From Uranotaenia lowii (lineage: Eukaryota; Arthropoda; Insecta; Diptera; Culicidae), in the NCBI RefSeq assembly GCF_029784155.1, contig NC_073692.1, forward strand, positions 273,483,827-273,547,826: a DNA stretch of 64,000 nucleotides, in the 5' to 3' direction. Under the pieces are notes generated by a model that was given only the letters and a program-made list of their open reading frames with translations, searched no databases and was not told where the DNA came from. The translations under genes and the position numbers were made by a program. Positions 22,192-32,003 of this stretch are shown one piece after another (position 1 is the stretch's first letter; every line of letters begins with the position of its first letter).

Positions 22192-22649
22192 CAATGAATT
22201 AAAAGAAATAAATAATCGCCGAACTTTCAAAATAAAATTCCTTCAAATATTTAAAGAAAAATTTAGTCGACAAAACAAGTCGAGCAAAGCAAGTCTTAAG
22301 ATTTTTTTAAATTGTAGCGTTAATCCTTTGGAAATTTTAGTTTAGATGGAGAATTTTTTTGTATAATTTGAAGTGAATCTCTTTAAAGGAAATCTCTTTC
22401 CATTGAGATTCATAGTTGTAAGTTAGTTAAATTAGTATCGTCACATTTCCTCGCACAAGATTATTAACATTTTGAGTTCTCAGCACGAGTAAAATTCTGC
22501 TCGCGTTTTTAGTTTAATATTTCTTTGTACAATTGCTACCAGACGTGCTGAGAACAGTAGCGTCCATTATCAGGGGGCTCAAACGAGCCTTTTGGTGTGG
22601 GGGAGTGTGGTGGGTCGCTACAAAAAAAAATTTAAAATTAAAAAAAAAC
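22192..22649 (+). pseudogene. Jockey-like retrotransposon, 3' end and A-rich tail (second part)
   Basis: This continues the element broken at 18758. The C-terminal reverse transcriptase residues resume with NELKEINNRRTFKIKF, then a 3' UTR, then an A-rich tail from 22622, which places the element in the poly(A)-tailed jockey group. The last 180 bp of the UTR (22443-22621) recur, inverted, at 44157-44320 inside the gypsy gag region, proving they are the 3' end of a family that has moved. Confidence 0.8.
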
Positions 22650-22914
22650 AACAAACACTACTGCGTGCGGCGGTGTAAAGGACATGATGCGGTGAATGCA
22701 AATTCAATTGCACACAAGATTGTTTTGATGTGTGTTGTTATCATTGATTATCTTGGAATCAGGGATTGTTTTGGCATACACATTCGTTTATCTTTCCAAT
22801 TTTAGTTATATTTAATAGAAATTCAAAATATAAATAAAAAAACATTGAACCAATTTTTGGTTATCTTTCGTTTTGAAAAATAATGATCTTCAAACTATGT
22901 CCTCAGTAGTCGAC

Positions 22915-22936
22915 GCACTACGAGATCTCGTAGTGC
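22915..22936. repeat. Perfect 22-bp palindrome
   Basis: The half-site GCACTACGAGA is followed directly by its exact reverse complement, with no spacer. It may be a dimeric protein site or part of a mobile element end; nothing nearby decides this. Confidence 0.6.
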
Positions 22937-23384
22937 CTATTTATTATGATTATAAAAAAAATATTCAGGAAGAAATTTTCATCAAGGACATGCCAAAATA
23001 TCCATGAAAAATAACATCAATCATTTTCAATTGAATATGACTGGAGCGGCTTTCAAATGAATTTGAAAGGATTTTGACAGGAAATGAATACGATAAAAAG
23101 CTCCTTTACTTTGAAAGATACAAATATGAAAGCTATTTCAAAGCTTTGACTTTGACAGAGAGGATGCTGCCAGTTGAGTGAAGATTGAGCTTTGACTGTG
23201 AAAATTTTGAACACTGATCCCAACCCAAGTATATTAAAGTTTGAATTTGCTGGTTATTTTGTATAAATTATAATGATTTGCCAAAGTTCTGCCCCTGTGG
23301 GAAAAAACAACAATTTTCAAAACGTTGGGAGGTAACAAGAATAAAGTAGAAATATTTTTTACAAAAAACGATAAAAATTTATTT

Positions 23385-23505
23385 TTTTATGAATTATCAT
23401 AAGATTACCTTCATTTCCTTCATAGAAAGTATTTAGATTAAACGAATGGTTTTTTGAGATACACGCATTCGTAACTGTCCCATTTCAAAAGAACTAAGCT
23501 TTAAT
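23385..23505. repeat. Dispersed repeat, copy 2 of 2
   Basis: This is the direct-orientation partner of 143-260, sharing ATGAATTAT, CATAGAAAGT, AAACGAATGGTT and GTCCCATTT in the same order. Confidence 0.6.
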
Positions 23506-25890
23506 AACTGTAGTTGGTTTTGTAATTTTATTGACCAGCGATAGCCTTTATAATAAGGTAAGGAAAATATTCCTCTTCGTCGCCAAACTTTCAAAGCAAC
23601 TCGAAAAAGAAAACTAGCCATTAAAAACTTTAACCCAATCCATCATTAGCTAAATGTTTGTTTTGTTGCTGCCATTCGTTGTTGTCATTGCTGTGACACA
23701 TGGCTTAAAGCTTGCTCCTGCATCAAATAACCTGCATTCCGGATGACACATGATGATGATGAGTCATCTGTTTCTTCCCGTGGAAAGTTACTTCTCGGTC
23801 TCCCTAACACGGGAACACACACGGTAAGACACTGGTGTGCATGTTTGATATGGGTACTTTGGGGCAAGATTGAAGAAGTTGGGATTGGTTAGTGTATTTA
23901 TTTTTTAATGTAGTCATATATTGTATCACACCTACCTACAAAAAAGTACCAAGAACAATGTCGTAGTTAGTTCCCCACATCGTTCTTTCAGCATTGATTT
24001 GCGGTTTGGAAATGGAATAGAATTTCAAACAGATGTTAACAGAGTTTTTTTTTACACCTCTCATATTCCTTGGATGATGCTTTGAAGTTAATATTCGACA
24101 CATCGAACACGAATATGTTTTTTTTAAATATTTATCCGTGTTTTTAAATAATTCTAAGGAATGTACCAAAAATTTGTAAAAAAAAAGATGTACCTGGAGC
24201 GCTCTTTACCAGCGAACCCTGAGTTGTATGGAATCCTTGCTTCAGTTCTTTCCACGGAGACAAAATAGATTTGTTGGTTCAAACAGCCCAAGAATTTGCA
24301 TAGCGATGCGAAACGAGCTAAAGTTTTCACACACAGAGACACCGGTTTTCTGCATGATGGATGTTTGCCTTCTTAGGATATGTTTGTTGATAGTAGTTCT
24401 GTTCTGTTTGCTTAGCACCAGATAACGAGGATAACATACACTACAGTAGTGCTACAACCAACCCAACCCTGAGGACCGGGTTGCGGAAAAGTTGTTCACT
24501 TGACATGTCATTCTGTGTGCTTACGGAAAGAAATGGGAAACTTTTGCCAAGAAAGTCGACACGAAACGGCCCGAATTGTTTCTCTAGCTATGCGACACAA
24601 CTGCAGATTTCCATGACTCTATGAAAACCGCAAGTTTAACTTCTGTCAACGAAATCTCAAAAATAATAAATTTCACTTGATTTGTTATGTACCTGGAATG
24701 GTTAATATATGATTGTGTTTTCTGAACCCCTACTTTTGTTCAGATTTTATCAGAATTTTTTTCCTTCAGATTGAAGATTGAAGATCGGTTGACTTTTATC
24801 TGATTATAATATGCTACTTAATATTTTTCAATCTTACATTTGATATTCCTATTACATAAACTGAAAAATACAACCAAAGTCACTTTGTACATAAAAAAAA
24901 TGCCACTAAATAACATCACCAAAGTGTTCATTAAATTTTGAGAACCTTTTTTTGCATGCATTTCTCATTTGGTATTATTTTAGGAACGGTGAAAATCTGA
25001 TTTTTTTTGTTACAATTTGTATTAGATTATGATTGAGCATTAGACATTTAACTTCGTTCGGTTAAAGTAAATATGTTTCTTGGAAAACAAAAAAGTTCAA
25101 AAGATAAATTTCACAAACAGAGTATCACAAACAATCCTGACTTGAATGAGACAGTTGGGAATGACTTTCCATTTCTTCGGTGTTTAACAGTTTACAGTTA
25201 TTGTCGTATTTTATGCACATCCTACCGAAAAGCCTAGCATATGTGACGGTTGAATAATTCAAAAGATTCCTTGCTACGAGAGGCGTTTCTTGTTTCGTTC
25301 GTTGAGGTATTGGGTGTTATAGAGTATAAGGCACAAACTTATTACAAAAAGTTAAATTTTCACAATGATAACTTAAACAGTTTTCTTAATCTGTATACTG
25401 CCGCTATTCGAAAGGCTGTTACATATGCATTTTCATAATTTTTCAGTTTATTTTAAGAATCGTTTTAATACAGTAAGTTCTTCAATGTAGGCTAAAAACT
25501 TTCAAACATTGTTCTCATCATATATGAAAAATTACCAAGTCATGTCTGTTTCATATGAAATATACCCGCATATATCTATTTTAGCAGAATGATTTAAAAT
25601 TTCTCCTCTAATTAACGTTTATTTTATAAATATTCATATAATGTGAGTGACAAAATATGTATTCATTGAAATAAAGAAAGTTAGACTAGATAAAACAGTA
25701 CAGTTAAATAAAAAGTAACAATTTTCATGATTTTTTCAAGCTTAGTTTAACCTTATGGGTAAGTTCCACCAAACCATTTTTTTTTTAAATTTCGTATTAG
25801 ACTTATAACATTGTTCGTTGTTATACATGGAAAGTAGTCAGCTACATATTTTTGAAGTTTTTGTCATGCTGTTTCTTGCTGTTTGGGCTT

Positions 25891-26110
25891 TAACCCTCAT
25901 CCGCATTAGAGTGTCAATTTGACACTATCGCAAATTTGAATGCTTGTAAATTTTTTCAGAAACTTAAAAAAACACAAATTTTTTCGGGGACCCTAAATGA
26001 ATTTCAAGTTCTCAATATTGCATCTTTACTTTTTTATGGACGAACCCTGGAAGCCCGGACAAAAAAGAACTCCCTATTCCGACATAGAGTGTCAACTTGA
26101 CACTCCAAAA
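25891..26110. repeat. MITE-like fragment with paired GTGTCAATTTGACAC motifs
   Basis: It begins TTAACCCTCATCCGC, compatible with a piggyBac-type TTAA end. It carries two near-identical palindromic motifs, AGTGTCAATTTGACACT at 25911-25927 and AGTGTCAACTTGACACT near 26088-26104, each preceded by TAGAG or ATAGAG. No matching right end was found. Confidence 0.4.
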
Positions 26111-26302
26111 GTAAAATCTATCTAAGTCGTTTGAATTACAATTAACTTTATATAAAATTTATATCAATAGAAACCTTTAAATGTCAGAAAAATATGATAA
26201 GAACACTATACATACCTAAAGCTACTAGTATTCTTGTTATTCAGCATGAAAGAAAAAAAAATCCGAAAAAACTGCCTCATGAAAACTGCTGTAGTTCATA
26301 TA

Positions 26303-27351
26303 GGGTTAGTTGCCCTACTTTGGACCCATTAAGCGGTGGTTTTTAAATAATCAAGGTTTTCTCACGAATAGACGGGAAATTTATATCCTTCAGGAAGTTA
26401 ATTTATAAGTCATGATCTTATCTGCAAGTTTCAATGAAAATTTTCAACATGGGTTTCGCCATTATTGAGAGATTTGCAAAGATATGGATGATTTAAATTT
26501 CCAACTTTGAACCTACTGTTCCTATTTTGGTACTGGACCGGTTCCTTTCATTGGACCTAGAACTAAAACTCCTATAAAAAATTTGATTTTTCGAAAATAA
26601 ATAAACAAATTTATTGTAAATGTAAACTTAAATCAATTACTATCATAAAATAGTATTACAGCTTTTTAATATTTAAAAAACTAGAATTTCTGTTATGAAT
26701 ATCACAAACACTTTTATTCCCCGTCAGCTCTATCAGCAAAAAACGATAGCTAAAACATTATTGTGTTTACTTACTTATAGTTTATTTGCGTAAATCTGGC
26801 AAAAATGTTAGAAATATTCAATATTGGTTCTGAATAATGCCCCAATTAAAAGTTCGCAAGATTGTTGATTTGTTGGTTTTGATACAAAGATTTGATGGTG
26901 TCAGGTCTAAACATGGAACATCAAAGTCAAAAGTTTCCTATATTTGGACCCTTTGCAAATTTTCCGAGTTTTCCATTGATTTTCATGAATTTTTGGAAAA
27001 ATGGGTAGTATGGTTCATATTCTTCACAGTGAAAGTAATTTCCCTCAAAACTTTGGCTTGGAAAGTAAAAAATCGTGATTTTTCCTTAAACACTCTAATT
27101 TCTCAACACGCGCCCCACTAAATGAGCTGTCTGATTTACCACTGATGAAGAGGTACATTTTTAAAAACGTTGAAAATTTTATCAGAAAGACTTTTAATGG
27201 CAAAAAAACGGTATGGTAGGGTTCAGGAAGAATTAGAGTTCATTGTGTGCATAGGAATATCTTTATATTATGCAAGCAAAATGAATTATTTTCAATTTTC
27301 GGCATTTTAGGACTAAAGTAGGCTCTAGGTCCAAAGAAGGAGCACTCACCC
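26303..27351. mobile_element. TA-flanked MITE, about 1.05 kb
   Basis: TA dinucleotides flank imperfect terminal inverted repeats of about 24 bp (left GGGTTAGTTGCCC..., right complement GGGTGAGTGCTCC..., both then CTTTGGACC). Variants of the TTTGGACC motif recur inside. The small internal frame at 26837-27121 has no protein features. It is a non-autonomous, aged element. Confidence 0.65.
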
Positions 27352-27660
27352 TATTACGCTCCAAAAAATATTTGCCTTATGCATATGAAAGCTGAAGTTA
27401 ATGTCTACATCATAAAGCCAAGGAATATTTAAAAAAAAATTAATGAAAGGGTTACTAAAAGTTCAAAAAAGGGTCTTAAAAATATATCTTTCATTCGATT
27501 GCTTGTAAAAACTGTTTGCGAGATGGTAGAGTTTTTTAAAAATATGACCACCAAATTTATTCTTATTCTAACATTTTGTTGTCTTTAGATTTTTCATGCA
27601 ACAAAAATAAAATGTACTGAAATTTTTCAAAGTTGACTTCTTTGTGCGATTTTTCCTAAA

Positions 27661-28347
27661 TTGAAATTGATCTGTTTTTGTGGTCCACCGTCAGGTTGTA
27701 CCCAGATTTACAGTGCTTTTACTTTGTTTGAACCAATCAAGAGTATATTCATAGGAATGCCGGGCAAGTTTTTTTCAATAAGGTGCAAAAACTTACGCTG
27801 TGAGATTTCACAAAAATATGAAAATTATAAACGTAAAGTCATTCCGGAATGTCTAGAACTACAAGCAGAGCGCATCCAGCAGAGTTTGTTTGTTTGCTCT
27901 CCGAATCCTACGGTGGGAGGTGTTTAGGCAGAGAGCAGAGCAAAATGCACGAAATAATGCTGCGTGTCGTGCGTTTTTGGTTGAAAATTTTCTATTGATT
28001 GTAGTTTGCGTTTGCTAGTCACGACAAGCATCATTATTTCGGCTCTCTTTTTTTTCCGGGATTGTCATCCCTTAGGATGATTCATCCCTATTTCGGCTCT
28101 CGGCTTGGCTCTCTGCCTTAATCACCTTCCAGCTTAGGACTCGGAGCTTGTGGTTCTAGACATTCAGGAATGATTTTACGTTTATAATTTTCATATTTTT
28201 GTGAAACCCCACAGCGAGAATTATTGCACCTTATTAGAATGTAGATTAAATTTCCTTTCCAATGAATATACTTTCGATTGGTCCAAACAAATTAAAAGCA
28301 TTGAAAATCCGGGTACAACCTGACGGTGGACCATAAAAACAGATGAA
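27661..28347. mobile_element. Foldback element with 220-245-bp inverted arms
   Basis: The arm 27661-27905 pairs with 28125-28347. Shared sequences in inverse order include GGTCCACCGTCAGGTTGTAC, ATTCATAGG/CCAATGAAT, TTATAAACGTAAA and GTCTAGAACTACAAGC. The loop of about 220 bp carries AGAGAGCAGAGC and its near complement. No clear target duplication is seen. An RNA or single strand would form a very long hairpin. Confidence 0.7.
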
Positions 28348-28384
28348 ATTTACTTATACTACTTATACTACTAATTGAAAAAAA

Positions 28385-28475
28385 ACTTGCCCGGATTGGG
28401 GATTGAACCTCGACCTTTGTGGCGAGAATCGAACACGCTTCCACAAGACCACGTCCTGATGTTGTTGATATGATT
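28385..28475 (-). repeat. tRNA-like (SINE-head-like) segment
   Basis: Read on the minus strand, an A-box-like TGGTCTTGTGG is followed 42 bp later by a good B box, GGTTCAATCCC, matching tRNA spacing; a second B-like GTTCGATTCTC lies between. The stems pair poorly, so a functional tRNA is unlikely. It resembles the 5' head of a tRNA-derived SINE, but no body, tail or target duplication could be defined. Confidence 0.4.
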
Positions 28476-28611
28476 TTTTAGTTTACCTGCAGGCGCACCC
28501 GCCCAACCAGACAGCCAGCCAGCCAGCCAGGAAGAAAGCACATCAATACACTTTTTGTGACTTAGTAAATCCCATATAGAGCACTTTTGTGCCCTTTATG
28601 TGACTCAACTC

Positions 28612-28790
28612 GCTTAAAACGAACATATAAATCACTTTTGCAACTTTCAAGTTCATTAATGAGTACATATAGTTCACTCATGGGAATTGAGTAAAATAAA
28701 TCACATAAAACGTTCATATCAATCACTTTTGCAACTTTCAAGTCCATTAGTGAGTACATAAAGTTCGCTCAAGAGAATTGGGCAGTTGAT
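28612..28790. repeat. Tandem duplication, 91-bp unit
   Basis: ATCACTTTTGCAACTTTCAAG recurs 91 bp apart (28631 and 28722) within two similar units. A short CAGC-rich tract lies just before, at 28508-28530. No function is evident. Confidence 0.6.
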
Positions 28791-29288
28791 TCTCTTTGTC
28801 AGCCAATATGTAACTCAAAGCCTTCATTAAAGTAAATTTGCAACTTTGGTTGCATGGGAATGTAGTTTCCAAATAACTGTGCACATTTTTTTCGCTTCTT
28901 TTGGCTTGTTCATTGATTGTTAACAAAGTACAGTCAATTTGCGGAATGTCAAAAATATACACAGGAAGCCGACAAAATTCCCAACACGTGGGCGCCAAGA
29001 ACTTCAAAATCCGTCCACCAGAAGCGCCATTATATGAGCTAAAGTTTTTCCAATTCTATATGAACCGCAGTAAAGCCGTTTTTCGATTCGTCGTTTTTAC
29101 AAATGGGAAAGTCTTGCCGGCAGCGGCAGTATAATGTAATTTAATTAATGTCTGTGAACAGACTTCTTTATAGACTCAAAAACTTCTTAACCGACTTAAA
29201 GGGTGATACGATCAAAATTTGGTAAATATCAACTTGACGTATTTCTTTGAATTTTGCTCTTAAAAAACCTGAACACCCCTCATTTTGA

Positions 29289-29652
<364 letters not shown>

Positions 29653-29672
29653 TTCACTCTTCAGTTGTCAAA

Positions 29673-31089
29673 ATGCCGTCCGAGGAAAAAGAGCAGCGTA
29701 TCCAAATTTTTCTCGCGCATCGCGAAAATCCGAGCTACTCGCACGCAAAGCTGGCAAAACCACACAAAGTTGCCAAATCCACCGTTACAATTGCAATTCA
29801 AGTGTTTGGGGAACGTTTGTCGACAGCTAGGAAGTCTGGATCGGGGGCAAACCAAAAACCGGAAGCCGCTGAGACGACAAAGAGAGTTGCCAGTAGTTTC
29901 AAGCGAAACCCTAAGCTCTCTCTCCAAGATGCCGCAAATAAGCTGGGTCTATCGTCTAAGACCGTGCATCGAGCCAAAAACCGAGCCGGACTATCGACTT
30001 ACAAGAAGGTAGTGACTCCAAATCGCGATGATACACAAAATACGACGGACAACGCGCGATCCCGGAGGCTGTACACGACGATGCTGACGAAGTTTGACTG
30101 CGTGGTAATGTACGACGAAACCTACGTCAAAGCCGACTACAAGCAGCTTCCGGGACAGGAGTTTTATACGGCAAAAGGAAGGGGAAAGGTAGTACATATT
30201 TTCAAGAACATGAAACTGTCAAAGTTCGCGAAGAAATATCTTGTTTGGCATGCCATCTGTACCTGTGGCTTGAAAAGCAGCATTTTCATAGTTTCCGGGA
30301 CTGTCAACCAAGAAATTTACGTTAAAGAGTGTTTGAATAAACGTCTGCTGCCTTTCCTGAAGAAACACGGTTGTTCCGTACTGTTTTGGCCGGATTTGGA
30401 ATCTTGCCATTACGATAAAAAGGCCATGGAGTGGTACGCCGCCAACAACGTGCGGATGGTTCCCAAGGACAAGAAACCTCCCCACACGCCAGAGCCAAGG
30501 TTGCCGAAATCACAGAAAAATCTGTAATTTCACAGAATTTTGAACAAATTTTCAACACAGAATCTGTGTCACAGAACACAGAATTTTGAAATTTTCACAG
30601 ATTTCACAGAATTTTCAAATTTTGAATGGGTTTTTGAAGTTATAATTTTTTTTTGGACAATATCAAATTCAGATTTCATAATTTGATTTAGAAAAGTATG
30701 ATAAGATTAGTAATGGTAATTCATTTTGCCCAGCAAAAAGGTGAAAAAGATCCAATTAATCATGAATTTTCTATGAAATTCAAGGAAATAGCATCACAGA
30801 AATCCATCACAGAATTTCGAAGTAAAATCACAGAAAGACAGAATAATTTTTCTCAAAAACACAGATTTTTTTCCGGCAACCTTGGCCAGAGCTCCGCCCA
30901 ATTGAGAAATACTGGGCTATTGTCAAGCGGAACCTAAAGAAGACCAACAAAAGTGCTAAGGACGAGCAGCAGTTCAAGGCAAACTGGCTTTCTGAGGCGA
31001 AGAAGGTGGACAAGGTGGCTGTACAAAATCTGTTGGCAGGGGTTAAGCGTAAGCCCCGGCAATTCGGATTTGGAAAAGCGAAAGCCTAA
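29673..31089 (+). pseudogene. ITmD37E transposase, interrupted by a hAT MITE
   Basis: The reading frame starts MPSEEKEQR and encodes an N-terminal helix-turn-helix DNA-binding region (to about residue 110), then the DDE catalytic core: YDET near residue 150 and WPD near 240. At 30496 a 389-bp MITE enters the frame. After it, from 30885, the same gene resumes with the third acidic residue (in PIEKYW) and runs to the stop at 31087. Counting across one copy of the 8-bp duplication gives 37 residues between the second D and the E. No other stop was seen, so the MITE may be the only lesion. Confidence 0.9.
30496..30884. mobile_element. hAT-type MITE (389 bp) inside transposase
   Basis: A perfect 8-bp duplication GCCAGAGC (30488-30495, 30885-30892) flanks ends CAAGGTTGCCG and its complement. 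The interior is rich in TCACAGAA-type motifs near both ends, which look like subterminal transposase sites. A decayed copy of the same family is at 57230-57580. Confidence 0.9.
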
Positions 31090-31234
31090 CTGAATATTTT
31101 TCCTGAATTTTATACTAATTAAACTTGAAAAAGAAATTTAATTTGATTTTTTTTAATAAACGATTTCACCGATTTACACGCGTTTTCCCTTGACCAAATT
31201 TTGACCGTATCACCCTTTACGTGAAACTTAGCAG

Positions 31235-31650
31235 GTGACAGATTCTAAGGCCAGGGAAAGTTCCTATAAAATTTTTGAACCCCTTCCCCGCGCTGGAAGG
31301 AAGGAGGGGGTCTCCCAAACAAAAGTAACAAGTCTTCATAACTCGATAACTGATCATGTAAATGAAATCAAGTTTGGCATGGGAGTGTATCCCAGCACGA
31401 GGAATGTTTCTGTTTCTATTCTAATAGTTTGGTACTATCCCTTTTTTGTGGGGAGATAGGAAGGAGAGAGGGAAGCTCTCTTATAATCATTTCAATAACT
31501 CGTAAACTAATCAAGTAAATGGAACTAAATTTGATATTTTAGTATGAGAAATGTTTCTATGATTATTTGTGACACCACCCTTCTTACAACGGGGAGCAAG
31601 GAAAGGGAAGGGGAGCTTCCATACAGTTTTGAATGCATAACTCGAAGCTA
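31235..31650. repeat. Dispersed ~150-bp tandem repeat, locus 1
   Basis: About 2.5 degenerate units, each with an AACTCGATAACTGATCA-type motif, AAATGGAACTAAATTTG, ATGAGAAATGTTTCTATG, and a G-rich GGGGAGATAGGAAGG segment. The same unit recurs at 48260-48600 and 56690-56800. Confidence 0.65.
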
Positions 31651-31730
31651 TTCGACGTAGTTCCACCTCCCCGTGGTGCAGAGTGGAAACGTGTCTGCTT
31701 TATGCAGATGTACGGCCGAGAGAACTACAC

Positions 31731-31751
31731 CCCCCCCCCCCCCCCCCCCCC
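31731..31751. repeat. Poly-C tract
   Basis: About 21 consecutive C residues at the left edge of the sequence that leads into the R1/Loa-like ORF1. Its length is probably unstable. Confidence 0.9.
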
Positions 31752-32003
31752 TTATGAAGACCCTCGCTAACGAATTTGGATTACGACAATGGAATTTCTA
31801 TCGGAAACCGACTCCATTGGTGAAGGTGTGAAGCTAACCGTGCCGATGTACCTGGAAGGCTGGCGGGTCGTTAAGTCACGCCAGTCTCTAACGGTTGCCT
31901 GTGGCGCACCGGGACACACCCCACAGTATCCAAGTCCTTGCTGCGCTAAGCAGGTCACTGGCGCAGTGGACCGTTTGTTACCTTGCTATTCGTGGGACTC
32001 AAA

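Larger units (their letters stand above)
22650..25884. other. Intergenic stretch without recognisable gene
   Basis: No coding region could be supported. A dispersed repeat copy lies at 23385-23505 and a perfect 22-bp palindrome at 22915-22936. The part 23640-24640 is less AT-rich and not repetitive. A short open frame at 24348-24425 encodes a hydrophobic leader-like peptide (MMDVCLLRICLLIVVLFCLL) ending at a stop without a donor, which is too weak to call a gene. Confidence 0.4.

Noticed and set aside
24228..24425. Hydrophobic leader-like frame as a secreted-protein gene
   Set aside because: It stops right after the hydrophobic run with no donor site and no supporting context.
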